From the NCBI GenBank assembly GCA_002686295.1, contig NZBB01000025.1:1-28952 (forward strand): 28,952 nucleotides of DNA. Reading direction: 5' to 3'. A program made the translations under genes and the position numbers. Of the stretch, positions 18,301 through 26,808 are shown piece by piece; the stretch's first letter is position 1; every line of letters starts with the position of its first letter. The notes beneath the pieces were generated by a model. It was not told the origin of the DNA. It searched no databases and saw only the letters and a list, made by a program, of their open reading frames with translations. This stretch comes from Candidatus Woesearchaeota archaeon (lineage in GTDB: Archaea; Nanobdellota; Nanobdellia; Woesearchaeales; GCA-2686295).

Positions 18301-21300
18301 TCTTAACATCAACTTCTGCCAAGCCAGATCCTGAAAGATTAACAACCCTTCCAGTTACATTAACCATATCAAGAGTTACTCTTATTTCATGCAATAATAT
18401 ATCATAAGAATCTGATAGTGATTTAAACTCCGATTCTAAGTATGAGATTGGCATTCCAAGATAATACAACCCTGGCTCTTTTGGACTTAATATTTTAAAG
18501 TCTGCACTTGCAGTTCCAGAAATATTCTGAAAGAATACACCTCCTTCTATCATCCATTGTTTTTCTTTATCACTATTATCTTTTAAGAAGAAAACTCCCA
18601 TCTGAACTTTTTTATGTGCATCAGCAGGTGTCTCCACTGATATAGGTATAAGGCTGTTACTCATAATTCTTGAAGGTGCAGTTAATACAGATTCATTACT
18701 TTTGGTTATTACAAACTGCATGTTAAAATAAGGATAAGTATTTGTTCCGTCACTGAATTGAAGAAATATTTCCACAGGTGAAATAGGTGTTGGAACTTGA
18801 GTTGTAATATTTGTATCTTCATCAGTTACATTAACAGTTGTAGGTATAGTGAAAGAATACGTTGCTAAACCATTTGTAACATTTATAGATTGTCCATCAG
18901 CTGTTTCATGAAGTATCATTTCAGAGCCTGTAAAATCTTCTTCTAACTCTACTGCTAAGAAAGTGATGGTACCATTTATTAGGTTTTCATCTGCATCCTT
19001 AATTGTCATGTTTAATGTTGCTTCTTCCCCTGCCATATAAGTCGGATTATTATCTATTGATACATCAACTTCTGTAACTAAAAAGTCCATGAAGAATCCG
19101 TCACCCATGTCTTCGTGAAACTCTCCCTGTGCTCCTTCTGTTCCTCCGCCACCCATGAATATAGGGTATATGTTAAAGCTGTACTCTGCGATTGGCATTG
19201 AACAGAAAGTTACTTCTGCTAAACCATTCTCATCTGTTTCAATTTGATAGAAATTGTTTCCAAATCCCATATTTCCACCACCACCCATTCCACCTTCTCC
19301 AAATGGGTCAAAAGTATCAAAGTCATCCATTATCTCAAAGTCCATGTTAGCATCTATTGTTTGACAGTCTGTTCCTCCTTCAGAGTATAATGGTTGAGTA
19401 TATCCTTCTTTGAAATGAAATAATTGAATATCAAGCAGTTTGCTCTCTGGGTTTCCAAGACGATCTTTTGTCTCTATAGAAATCTTTATTGGTTCGCTAA
19501 CACCATATTTTGTATCCATATCAACAAGTAAGGATCTTGAACCAACATCTATAAAGAATTCTAATTCCTGGGTTTTCCATGAACCAGAAACATTGCACTC
19601 TGCCTCTCCTGAAACAACATATAATCCTGATAGGGTAGGAGTCACATAATTGAACTCTAAAGTTCCGTTTGCATCTGTCGTGTTATCAATTCCTAAGGTT
19701 TTTACAACCTGAAAGTTCTCATTGTCAAATACCAAGTCAAAAGTGATGTTGCAGTTTGACAATGGTGTTGCATTTAAGTATGTTGTTTTGAGCCATACCT
19801 GCTGCTCTGTGTTTGGTGTTAATCCAAAAAGTTTTCTTGAAATAGCAACATGGAACTCTTCAACTTGAACAAACACCCTTGCATCGTTTGATTCTCCTTC
19901 ATTATCAATAAATGTAAAAACAAAATCATAGTTTTTACCTTCTTCCAAACCAAGTTCTGTAGGACTTAATTTAAAGGTTGCAGATCCAGGCATACTTCCC
20001 GGACCTTCTTCATGACCTCCACTCATAGGACCACCCATCATCATACTTAACTGAGTTGTGACTGCAGATATTCCTACAGGCACACCTATTGATGAAAAGT
20101 TTTCAAGATTAATTATATCTGTAAGATTAATTGTTTCATTTCCTAAAGGACCAAACCAAGTCCAATCTTGTGTACAATAAGGATCTTGTGCACACCATGG
20201 ATCATCACCACTTCCAAACAACTCTACATAAACAGTGAAGTTGATTCCAGGAATTACATTTCCATCCATGAAAGCATTCATTTCTGTTCCACCACCTATC
20301 TCAAAGTCTTTATATAAATAATCGTAATATCCTCCTCTATCTATCTCTATCTCTAAAGTATACCATCCTTGAAATGAAGGAGTTGTAAAGTTTACTGATG
20401 GAGTGCCATTAACACTTGTAAAAGCATAACCAAAATATTCTCCACCAGGACCCCAAAGATTTGTAAGAGTTGCATTTGCATCACTTACACCCGATAATTG
20501 TAATTGATATGTTTGATCTCCAAATATGTTTTCTGCCTCGCTACTTGTACTTAAATCAATAATTGTTGCTGAAGCCTTATCTGCATTACTTAACCTAAAC
20601 CATGTCCAACCTTCAGAACTTCCTGAACTACTAAGGTTCATTCTAACTTTAAACTCGAATTCATGTGGTTGTGTTAAATTAAGAACTGTTGAATTTGCCT
20701 GCATCTCTAATAATGCTTCACCATTTGCAACATCAAATATCTGACCTTCAACAATTCCAAATGCTGAAAGATTAAGTTCTTCTGGTTGCCAATTTCCTGG
20801 TTCAAACTTCGAAATCCGTTCAATTGTGACATTACCTGTTTCACTCAGAGGATTCCAATTATTCATATCTCTTCCTCTAACATTTATCTCTATAGTATCT
20901 GATATTCCATATTCCCACTCTGCAGTATAAGCTTCAACTTGATAAGTTCTTATCTGGAAGTCAAACCAAACTATTTGTCCACCAACATTTAATCTTCCTG
21001 TATAACCACCAGTTTCAAGACTTGTTCCAGACAAATCTATTTTGAAAACTACCTGCCCATCACTATTGGTTTTGTTTTCTGGAGTAAAATTAAATGCACT
21101 ATTCAAATCTGACATTCTATCAACAGGATCTTGGTCCCAGTTTTCAGGCCATTTCTCGAATGCTGATAAACTAGCTTCAACATTTGCTACTGCTGAACCA
21201 CCATCTCGTGCATCAACTGTCAAAGAGAAAACTTCTGAAGATGAATAATCCCAGTTATCTTGTGACCAAAACAATTGCAGATTATCATTTCCTCTTACAA

Positions 21301-21922
21301 AGAAATCTAAAGGAAGCAACCTGCTTGTTCCACCAACTGAAACATTTAACTCACCATGATAATTTCCTGTTGTCCATGAACTAGAAATATTGAATGTTGC
21401 AATGTTTCCACTAAGAGCAAGATTAGGTGTTGAAATTGAAGTTCCAAATTGATCATAAAGATTTTCAAATAATACAGATGAAGGGTTTGTCTGTTGCCAA
21501 TTATTTGTAACATCATATATTTCTATATTTGTATTGGCGCTGTCGCTTGAGGAATATTCCCACTGGTCTGTCCATGACCACATATCATATTGATCTGGGA
21601 AAATATCTATGAAAAAGAATCTCATAGGACGCTCATTTGAACCATCTTCTAATATTAATTCTACATCATGAGGGCCATTTGTTAAACCTAAGTTATCATC
21701 TAAATCTAAAGAAAAAGTTTTCTTAGTATTTGCAACTGCATCAGTTGTTAAATCTGTTTTAGTAGTTGTTTGACCTGTAAAATGATTTGTTATCTTCAAA
21801 GTTAAAGCAGTATTTGTCAAGTCTGAAGAAACATTGAATGTGAAGTTATCGCTCCCTGTTAATATATACCTATTTTCTTCGAATGGCCATTCAACATCAA
21901 AACCAGGCTCGTTTATATCTAT
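15392..21922 (-). CDS. C-terminal 2176 codons of the giant surface protein, after in-frame stop
   Basis: This frame continues directly from the upstream gene after one TAA at 21923-21925. The first codons (IDINEPGFDVEWPFEENRY) contain no ATG or GTG; the first candidate start is a TTG at 21820, without a signal peptide, so I treat it as the rest of the same protein. It holds further beta domains with W-x-Y/S-S-D openings (TDQWEYSSSDS, QDNWDYSSSEV, AEWEYGISDT), MG-like domains with Gly/Met-rich loops (about 19090-19310 and 19985-20050), a carboxypeptidase-regulatory-like domain (TGRVVNLSGSGLAEVDV), and Asp-rich calcium-type repeats (17668-17757). A Cys-rich block follows (16978-17640), then a PPC-like domain, two Ig-like repeats and a last carrier-type domain. 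There is no C-terminal membrane helix. If not translated by readthrough it would be a pseudogene remnant. Confidence 0.85.
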   Translation of the reverse strand: MDINEPGFDVEWPFEENRYILTGSDNFTFNVSSDLTNTALTLKITNHFTGQTTTKTDLTTDAVANTKKTFSLDLDDNLGLTNGPHDVELILEDGSNERPMRFFFIDIFPDQYDMWSWTDQWEYSSSDSANTNIEIYDVTNNWQQTNPSSVLFENLYDQFGTSISTPNLALSGNIATFNISSSWTTGNYHGELNVSVGGTSRLLPLDFFVRGNDNLQLFWSQDNWDYSSSEVFSLTVDARDGGSAVANVEASLSAFEKWPENWDQDPVDRMSDLNSAFNFTPENKTNSDGQVVFKIDLSGTSLETGGYTGRLNVGGQIVWFDFQIRTYQVEAYTAEWEYGISDTIEINVRGRDMNNWNPLSETGNVTIERISKFEPGNWQPEELNLSAFGIVEGQIFDVANGEALLEMQANSTVLNLTQPHEFEFKVRMNLSSSGSSEGWTWFRLSNADKASATIIDLSTSSEAENIFGDQTYQLQLSGVSDANATLTNLWGPGGEYFGYAFTSVNGTPSVNFTTPSFQGWYTLEIEIDRGGYYDYLYKDFEIGGGTEMNAFMDGNVIPGINFTVYVELFGSGDDPWCAQDPYCTQDWTWFGPLGNETINLTDIINLENFSSIGVPVGISAVTTQLSMMMGGPMSGGHEEGPGSMPGSATFKLSPTELGLEEGKNYDFVFTFIDNEGESNDARVFVQVEEFHVAISRKLFGLTPNTEQQVWLKTTYLNATPLSNCNITFDLVFDNENFQVVKTLGIDNTTDANGTLEFNYVTPTLSGLYVVSGEAECNVSGSWKTQELEFFIDVGSRSLLVDMDTKYGVSEPIKISIETKDRLGNPESKLLDIQLFHFKEGYTQPLYSEGGTDCQTIDANMDFEIMDDFDTFDPFGEGGMGGGGNMGFGNNFYQIETDENGLAEVTFCSMPIAEYSFNIYPIFMGGGGTEGAQGEFHEDMGDGFFMDFLVTEVDVSIDNNPTYMAGEEATLNMTIKDADENLINGTITFLAVELEEDFTGSEMILHETADGQSINVTNGLATYSFTIPTTVNVTDEDTNITTQVPTPISPVEIFLQFSDGTNTYPYFNMQFVITKSNESVLTAPSRIMSNSLIPISVETPADAHKKVQMGVFFLKDNSDKEKQWMIEGGVFFQNISGTASADFKILSPKEPGLYYLGMPISYLESEFKSLSDSYDILLHEIRVTLDMVNVTGRVVNLSGSGLAEVDVKIGNEDTETNASGYFTIEIPKGKKAVEIESDDGFMTSDKIQFNQNREVNVTFYPITIIGNLSKTFFNITSSTNIETETKLSITPIITNLGSENFTNAKLIGSAPSGQTLKYKNISNGASANSSFTQLYAGFKDSTNDLVLKLKVEPESWNSTGYFMVSGLGSVNSTLGVKIEREYTVETYAQPGDNIDNDNDGQSDEEQNNNQDDDNDGKIDEDLEATQTIEGGYCGDSVCQFDEMDYCFEDCEGGEDIIICGDGFCDSANGEDNFCFEDCGGNQTTCSPWTCEGLGQGQWCNEWGMITGDNFCDFCSWANPGFCGESCNEFNCWACSIDNSSGSNECQNTGCTFGSDQYGSWCYWQSTCSANDCWACGTQGDCSGTGSCAWTPDSWAPNGGWCEMPMDCTSNCAACGDQFSCTNSTATMVDEGNNTIGCTWESDNWGSWCEFNFSHGGFDDNEVKNFWLGLTNTTTDWEAVADYECYSGNCGNGITAGCYYVIVELGDADVNVSVNDTFLGFFAGDNYIQNYPTNSCFDFTNGSWTVSVEDIFEFETTNWTITIGSFDGNPPGPEDVNISVIITAPTNDQTLSVDYIELEYNVSGNLSASAYNHTQLYLNFHQNETNRTDTEGLKYYNFTNLADGNYELVVKLYNETDSILAGESVNVTINTSLPSSFDALVSILNPTNEEVFNENDIYIEYNVSGNTTNYENTTIEIISESFITRVDAVPGIFNYTFANVSDGDHTARVLLTSSMGQTTFDTVNLTINTSGGSGIDGKVNGSGALANVTIEIYNSTNQQLVANLTTDVNGNFNSPLATGTYFADITPPESYAYDVDIAVDNMVISEMETMDIMMPHIDGLPSLNSSPFSEFGLISWPNATAANFSMFVNNSNSYPINVTLILNASLLGDTVEYSNQQSYLTGGQFIELSYLFTPTIMGIGDLEFNLIVELNQSEVMSGSLSSSQLEVDIGMPIPLNIT
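16978..17380 (-). repeat. Three tandem Cys/Trp-rich repeats of about 42 residues
   Basis: Units share C.....C.AC, then C, then (G/S)C.W/F, then (S/G)WC: FNCWACSIDNSSG...GSWCYW, NDCWACGTQGDCSG...GGWCEM, SNCAACGDQFSC...GSWCEF. They look like disulfide-stabilised PSI-like modules. Two CGD..C....FEDC(E/G)GG units (about 17490-17640) precede them. Confidence 0.8.
17668..17757 (-). other. Asp-rich calcium-binding-type repeats in the giant protein
   Basis: DNIDNDNDGQSDEEQ and QDDDNDGKIDED match the DxDxDG pattern of thrombospondin type 3 and dockerin-like calcium loops. They sit directly before the Cys-rich block and probably form a rigid Ca-dependent connector. Confidence 0.75.
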
Positions 21923-21925
21923 TTA
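21923..21925 (-). other. In-frame TAA splitting the giant surface gene
   Basis: Reading the minus strand, ...CCG AAC GCA GAA-type codons for SFPNAE are followed by TAA and then ATA GAT ATA AAC GAG in the same frame, open for 2176 more codons. Other genes here (grpE, tfb, the 1849-residue protein) end in TAA, so TAA is a true stop in this genome. Confidence 0.9.
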
Positions 21926-24900
21926 TTCTGCGTTTGGAAAAGAATCCCACTTTGTATCTCCAAAGCTATAGAAGAAAAATCCAGGATAATCAAATTGGAA
22001 AGTAACATTGTTAACTTCTGTTCCAGGACCTATATCTACTTGTTTTTTAACTGACTGAGTAAAAGGATCTATTATCCAAAAAGTCGTGCTTGTAGAAGAA
22101 CTTATGTTAAATTGCACTACATCATTAACATTTGCCAAAGATGGAGCATTTATAGTTACTTCTTTAACTCTTACTTCAAAGAATGCATCCCAATAATATA
22201 TTTCTGAACCATCTTCTATTCTTATATCTGTTTGGTAAAATCCATTTTCAAGATTTGTAATATCAAACTCAACATTCTGTCCAGAAGCAACTTGACTTCC
22301 ATTAGCAGTGTATTCCCAATCATCATAATTATTATACCCTTCAAGATAATATACTGGGCTTGAAAGACCTGTTGTTGTAAAGTTTATAGTTACATTATTA
22401 CCATTAACTGTTGGCTGTATATTTATACTAATATCTTTATCAACTCTGAAGTAAACAGATTCATCGTAATCAGCATTAGTAGTTATTTTTAGGTTTAACA
22501 GATAATCTCCTCTTGACAAGCTGTATGGAGAAATGTTGAAAAGGTAGCTTCCCTGTTCTGTACCATTAAATAACTGTCCAACAGTTGTTTCATTACCTGT
22601 CCAAAGATTTTCTATGGATGTTATGTTCAAAGTTGCATTAGCTAATTGCCATCCCTGTGTACTGAAAGTAAATACTTCGTATGAAAGATTTATAACTCCA
22701 TTTTCATCATAAGTAGGATTTGGCAATTGTTCAAAGTAAGCCCAAGGAGATATAACTTCAAACCACAAAGTTTTTGTTACAGTATTTGAACTCTGTGTTA
22801 TAGTTACAGTAACAAAGTATTCACCAGAAGATAATTCATTATTCAAAGTTAACACTCCACTTGAATAAGAATATTGTGTTGATTGATCAGAACCATCCAA
22901 ATCTGTAACTACTGCTGTAATAGTTGCAGTTCCACTAACATTTACATCTATTAAAATATTTTCTCCAATAGAAAAAGAGTCTGTTCCTGATTGAAATTCG
23001 GTTGTTGAAGTAAAGGATTTTATTTCAAACTCTCCATTACCAAACCCAACTATTTCATTTGAAATGCCCGGAACTTTTACTACTGGCGCATATCTTCCAG
23101 CATTATAATTAGAAGCTGACAAAGTTATTGTTGCAACACCATTACTTGAAGTTGTTGCTTGTTTAGTACTGCTTAAAGAAGCCCAAGTATTAAAATTTAA
23201 TAAACTTGAAAGATTAATTGTCACATTACTTTTTGGAGTGTCATTTTGATAAGTTAATTTAACATTTATCTCTATATTATCTGTTGATAAGAATTCGTTA
23301 TCTGCATCATTAATAGTAATTATTACCTTATCCTCAACAATTTCAAAACCAAAGCCTTCAAATACTGAACCACCATCCTTTGTTGCTTTAAGATCTGCAA
23401 AGTACTCTCCTGGTTCAAGGTTATCTGAAGGATTTATTGTCATAGTTGTTCTTCCAAGGCTATCTGTAAGGCTTGCCGAACCTGTTGCATCAACCTCTAG
23501 ACCATCCCATCTGAATAATCTTGAAAGAGTTACATTAGTTTCATTGACTAAATCACCTGATTTCTCAATAACTATATCTGCTACTATGTTATCTGAAACA
23601 CCAAATTCTCCATTACTTCTCGATGCTATACTTCTGAAATTAAGGTTTCTTACTTCAAAGAAACCATCTCCAAATCCAGAATCTCCACTATCAGAAACAA
23701 ATTCAACTCCAAAACCATAGAATCCTGATTGCGACGGCAATTGACTCTGTGCAGAAGTTAACAATATTGAGCCAACACCGTTAGTTATCGTAAAAGACAC
23801 TGAGTCAAAGAATTCCCTGTGAATAGTTGCAGTTCCATTAAGAGCACTTGATAAAGAAACAGTTACATTAATTGAAGATCCAGCTGCAAACAACTCTTTC
23901 TGTTGACCATTCTCATCATAAGTAGCTACCTCAATATCAAAGCTTGATATTCCAAACCACCCACTTCCCTTGAAAGAATCTCCCAAAGTATCAATTAATG
24001 TATAATCAAGTCTGTAAATCCCATTTGAAAAACTTGGAGGAACTATATTATAGCTTACTTTCCCAGCAGAGTCATCACTATAAGTTGTATTCTTGGTTGA
24101 TTGAAAATTAGTAGTTTGAGTTGATGTATCATCATTCACTATCTTATCAAATTTAATGGTGAAATCAGTTAAATCTTTTGCACCCCCAGTAGAAATGTCT
24201 AAAACATTTATCTCAGCTAAAAACTCGTCTTCAGAAGCTTGTACGAATTGAAAATTATTATTCAAATTTTTAACATCTAAGAAAGATTCATAATTTTTTA
24301 CATTGAACCATTTTTGTCTTTTTATTTCAGAGCCAGAATTTGTTATAACTTCAATTTTGACAACATAACTTCCTTGAGTTGAAGGTGCATTGAATGACAA
24401 AGAAGAAGTTGTAGCGTTTGGAGTTGAATTAGTTGTTGTTTGTGTTGTCCCTGCTTGGTTTTCTATTTCAACAGATACAAAACTCATATTAGTGTTTGAT
24501 TCAACACCTATTTTTGCCAGCTCACCTGGTTTTAAAGAGTTTCTTAAATCTCCATAGTTATCTGTTAACTCAACAAATACTTCAGTATTCATCAATTCAA
24601 AAAACTCTGTTCCATCACCAATTTTTCCACTTGAAAAAGCTTCAAGTTCAAGAAAATAATCTCCATCTTCAAGAACAACAGGTATTACAAATGATAAACT
24701 AGATGTTTTTGTAGTGTCAGAATTTTCAGAACTAGTTACAGTAGACGAATCATATAATTTTCCTTTATGTTCTAATTCCAAGAAATAAGTTGTATCATTA
24801 TGAAATACCAGATTTCCATTAGCTAAGTTCTTAACTATAACATCAAACTCTGCTGTTTCGCCTGCCTTGTATGGTTTTTTATCAACTAATTCAAGATTAA

Positions 24901-25846
24901 CACTTAATCCAAACACTGTGAAAAAACCTTTGACATTCTGCTCGTTTCCAGAAGAATCTTCCATTATGAATTCAACCTCATAATCTCCTGCCCTTAATTG
25001 AATAGCGGTTGTTTGAGTTACATTAGTATTTCCTTTATACAAACCACTTGTTTCTGTGAATGTAACAGTTTTTGTTGAACCTGTTTTATCAGTTACTTTA
25101 GCAGTTACTGTTGCATTTGAAAGTTTTTGTCCGTTAGAAAATCCTTCAACTTCAAAGTATGCAACACCATCAGGTTTAAAGACATTTTCATAACCACCTG
25201 CAGAGTCTAAGATTTTAAATTTTAATCTAAATTGTTCAACAGACACAGAGAATATTTTTTCATCATCAACAACTATTGAATACATACCCACTTCCTGAGG
25301 AAGAGAAACAACCTCTACGACATTGCTTACACCTGTTGAAGAGTTGAATAAAGTTCCATTTTCGTAGTATATAATATAACTATATGTATCATCTGATAAT
25401 GTTTCACCAAGATATTTCTTAACTGTGAAATTTAAAGATGAACTTGATAGAGGAATTGAAAGAGAAGAAGCAATTATTTGATATGAAGGAAAAGAACTTG
25501 CTGCAACAACAGAAAAAGTAAGTATTTGACTTGAAGAAGATGTATTGACTGTAACATTATGATCTCCGGTAGAAACATTTGTGATAAAATATTCATAGAA
25601 ACCTTCAGAATCAGTCACATTATATGCCTCTAAAGAACCATCAACATACACACTGTAAGCAGTGTTGTTAAGTCCATTAAAAGAATTGTCAAACAGATAA
25701 CCAAAAACTTTAGCAGATTCACCAGCACTATAATCTGCTCTGTTAAGATTTAGAATAATTATTTCTGCACTTGCAAAGATTCCAAATATGCTTAGTAGAA
25801 TAAGAAATATTATTGATAAAGATAATTTATATTGTTTACTCTTCAA
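21923..25846 (-). CDS. N-terminal 1307 codons of the giant multi-domain surface protein
   Basis: The start is a TTG at 25846-25844, supported by a GAGGTG site 6 bases upstream; the ATG at 25860 is in another frame and meets a stop after five codons. A signal peptide (MKSKQYKLSLSIIFLILLSIFGIFASA) is followed by about ten tandem beta domains of 100-120 residues resembling MG2/Ig folds. Each closes with an aromatic strand (GFFTVFGLSV, EFFELMNTEV, GWFGISSFDIEV, GFFEVRNLNF, LWFEVISPW, VYFRVDKDI, AFFEVRVKEV). This series goes on beyond the stop at 21923 with RFFFIDIFPD and LDFFVRGND. The fragment alone has no anchor and ends in a short FPNAE tail after FFYSFGDTKWD. It is rich in N-glycosylation sequons. 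First gene of the surface operon, with its own promoter. Probably a long extracellular fibre or S-layer-like scaffold; exact role unknown. Confidence 0.88.
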   Translation of the reverse strand: MKSKQYKLSLSIIFLILLSIFGIFASAEIIILNLNRADYSAGESAKVFGYLFDNSFNGLNNTAYSVYVDGSLEAYNVTDSEGFYEYFITNVSTGDHNVTVNTSSSSQILTFSVVAASSFPSYQIIASSLSIPLSSSSLNFTVKKYLGETLSDDTYSYIIYYENGTLFNSSTGVSNVVEVVSLPQEVGMYSIVVDDEKIFSVSVEQFRLKFKILDSAGGYENVFKPDGVAYFEVEGFSNGQKLSNATVTAKVTDKTGSTKTVTFTETSGLYKGNTNVTQTTAIQLRAGDYEVEFIMEDSSGNEQNVKGFFTVFGLSVNLELVDKKPYKAGETAEFDVIVKNLANGNLVFHNDTTYFLELEHKGKLYDSSTVTSSENSDTTKTSSLSFVIPVVLEDGDYFLELEAFSSGKIGDGTEFFELMNTEVFVELTDNYGDLRNSLKPGELAKIGVESNTNMSFVSVEIENQAGTTQTTTNSTPNATTSSLSFNAPSTQGSYVVKIEVITNSGSEIKRQKWFNVKNYESFLDVKNLNNNFQFVQASEDEFLAEINVLDISTGGAKDLTDFTIKFDKIVNDDTSTQTTNFQSTKNTTYSDDSAGKVSYNIVPPSFSNGIYRLDYTLIDTLGDSFKGSGWFGISSFDIEVATYDENGQQKELFAAGSSINVTVSLSSALNGTATIHREFFDSVSFTITNGVGSILLTSAQSQLPSQSGFYGFGVEFVSDSGDSGFGDGFFEVRNLNFRSIASRSNGEFGVSDNIVADIVIEKSGDLVNETNVTLSRLFRWDGLEVDATGSASLTDSLGRTTMTINPSDNLEPGEYFADLKATKDGGSVFEGFGFEIVEDKVIITINDADNEFLSTDNIEINVKLTYQNDTPKSNVTINLSSLLNFNTWASLSSTKQATTSSNGVATITLSASNYNAGRYAPVVKVPGISNEIVGFGNGEFEIKSFTSTTEFQSGTDSFSIGENILIDVNVSGTATITAVVTDLDGSDQSTQYSYSSGVLTLNNELSSGEYFVTVTITQSSNTVTKTLWFEVISPWAYFEQLPNPTYDENGVINLSYEVFTFSTQGWQLANATLNITSIENLWTGNETTVGQLFNGTEQGSYLFNISPYSLSRGDYLLNLKITTNADYDESVYFRVDKDISINIQPTVNGNNVTINFTTTGLSSPVYYLEGYNNYDDWEYTANGSQVASGQNVEFDITNLENGFYQTDIRIEDGSEIYYWDAFFEVRVKEVTINAPSLANVNDVVQFNISSSTSTTFWIIDPFTQSVKKQVDIGPGTEVNNVTFQFDYPGFFFYSFGDTKWDSFPNAE

Positions 25847-25852
25847 TCAACA

Positions 25853-25858
25853 CACCTC
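25853..25858 (-). promoter_or_regulatory. Ribosome binding site of the giant gene (decides TTG start)
   Basis: GAGGTG on the minus strand, 6 bases before the TTG at 25846. No in-frame ATG or GTG competes in this leader, so this site is the reason for accepting a TTG start. Confidence 0.7.
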
Positions 25859-25860
25859 AT

Positions 25861-25897
25861 ATAGACCCCCTAGTCTATTTCTAACTTGTTTAAACAA
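25861..25897. promoter_or_regulatory. Inverted repeats in the giant gene's leader
   Basis: ATAGAC-CCCCTA-GTCTAT (25861-25878) lies just upstream of the ribosome binding site and would form a hairpin in the leader RNA. TTGTTTAAACAA (25886-25897) is a perfect 12-base palindrome at the predicted transcript start (near 25895), a natural operator position. No regulator can be named. Confidence 0.5.
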
Positions 25898-25914
25898 AAA
25901 CCTTGAAAGCTAAC

Positions 25915-25926
25915 TTATTTATATAA
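25915..25926 (-). promoter_or_regulatory. TATA box of the surface operon
   Basis: Minus strand TTATATAAATAA, about 70-80 bases before the TTG start, predicts a leader of about 50 bases. The divergent zinc-ribbon gene promoter is 60-70 bases away in the same 173-base gap. Confidence 0.6.
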
Positions 25927-25988
25927 TTTTCTAATATCTATTATCTATTAATTAAAATAGCCATTCTTGAGTGAAAAAATTGTTAAGA

Positions 25989-25998
25989 TTTATATATT
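25989..25998 (+). promoter_or_regulatory. TATA box of a leaderless transcript (zinc-ribbon gene)
   Basis: TTTATATATT preceded by AAGA. Its centre is about 26 bases before the ATG at 26020, so transcription should begin at or within a base or two of the start codon. No GGTGA-type site precedes the ATG, in agreement. A CTTTC-CAA-GAAAG inverted repeat (26006-26018) lies between TATA and start. Confidence 0.65.
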
Positions 25999-26019
25999 AT
26001 TGGTTCTTTCCAAGAAAGC

Positions 26020-26793
26020 ATGCCATTCTGTCCAAAATGTGGATTTGAGATAAGTCTTGAAGATAGTTTCTGCTATAGATGTGGCTCAAGAGTAAAGAAG
26101 AATCTTGAAATGGAAGATAAAATAGGCGATAGAATAAACAATTTCCCAAACGAACAGGTTTTTTCTGAAGACCCATCAATAGCAGAAGATTCAGCAAAAA
26201 CAGAAGATCCATCAATAGCGACAGACAACAGCGAGAAATTCTCAGTTGAATGGAAGAAAAATCTTGGACAGGAAAATTTCTTGAAAATAATAAAGCGAAA
26301 CATTAAACACATATTTTTTGATAACACTGAAAAATTGTCAAAGAACAGAAAGATAATAAACACTATACTATTATTCTTAATTTTTGGAGTTGCTGTCTGG
26401 ACAATAGCACCATACCTTGAATCTGTCAAGATAAGCCTTGGAGAAAATAATAGCTTGCTAGCAAATGGACAATGCAAGTACAGATTAGATGCGCAAAATA
26501 TAGCTATAACAGAAGCAAGATTATTCTTAGAAAACAATACAAATAGTTCTATGGAAATACTGATAACCAACAGCAAAGACAAAGATGTAGTTGTAGAGTC
26601 GATAGCCAAGACATATGAATTCAGATTTGATAATAAAGGAGATACTGAATCACAAAAAACATCACAGATTATCCCTGCTGGTAAAACTTTAAAATTATCT
26701 TTTTCTGTGCGAGAAGAACCATACATAATAGGGCTTGAATTCAATAATTGTGAAAAGATGAAAGTGAAAGATTGGGAAGTAGTAACTCAGTGA
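26020..26793 (+). CDS. Zinc-ribbon membrane protein with extracellular domain
   Basis: A 257-residue protein. The N-terminus is a short zinc ribbon, FCPKCGFEISLEDSFCYRCGS, with Cys4, Cys7, Cys18 and Cys21 as likely Zn ligands. A charged linker with a near-exact internal repeat (EDPSIAEDSAKTEDPSIATDN; DNA copies at 26167-26183 and 26203-26219, 36 bases apart) leads to one membrane helix (INTILLFLIFGVAVWTIAPYL, about residues 108-128). The last 130 residues form a probable extracytoplasmic beta domain ending IIGLEFNNCEKMKVKDWEVV. The layout of cytoplasmic zinc ribbon, helix and outer domain is common in archaeal and bacterial proteins of unknown role. It is divergent from the surface operon and followed 133 bases on by tfb. 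No specific function can be given. Confidence 0.87.
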   Translation: MPFCPKCGFEISLEDSFCYRCGSRVKKNLEMEDKIGDRINNFPNEQVFSEDPSIAEDSAKTEDPSIATDNSEKFSVEWKKNLGQENFLKIIKRNIKHIFFDNTEKLSKNRKIINTILLFLIFGVAVWTIAPYLESVKISLGENNSLLANGQCKYRLDAQNIAITEARLFLENNTNSSMEILITNSKDKDVVVESIAKTYEFRFDNKGDTESQKTSQIIPAGKTLKLSFSVREEPYIIGLEFNNCEKMKVKDWEVVTQ

Positions 26794-26808
26794 GGACTAA
26801 TATACTTA

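Noticed and set aside
15392..21820. An independent gene starting at the TTG of 21820
   Set aside because: No ribosome binding site or signal peptide; the same frame is open back to the TAA at 21925 and the protein reads through mid-domain.
21923..21925. Recoded stop (pyrrolysine or selenocysteine)
   Set aside because: The codon is TAA; pyrrolysine uses TAG and selenocysteine TGA, and I see no recoding hairpin immediately after it.
26073..26744. Minus-strand 223-codon open frame
   Set aside because: It is the antisense of the zinc-ribbon gene; the plus frame has a zinc ribbon, membrane helix and promoter, and the minus frame has no recognisable features.
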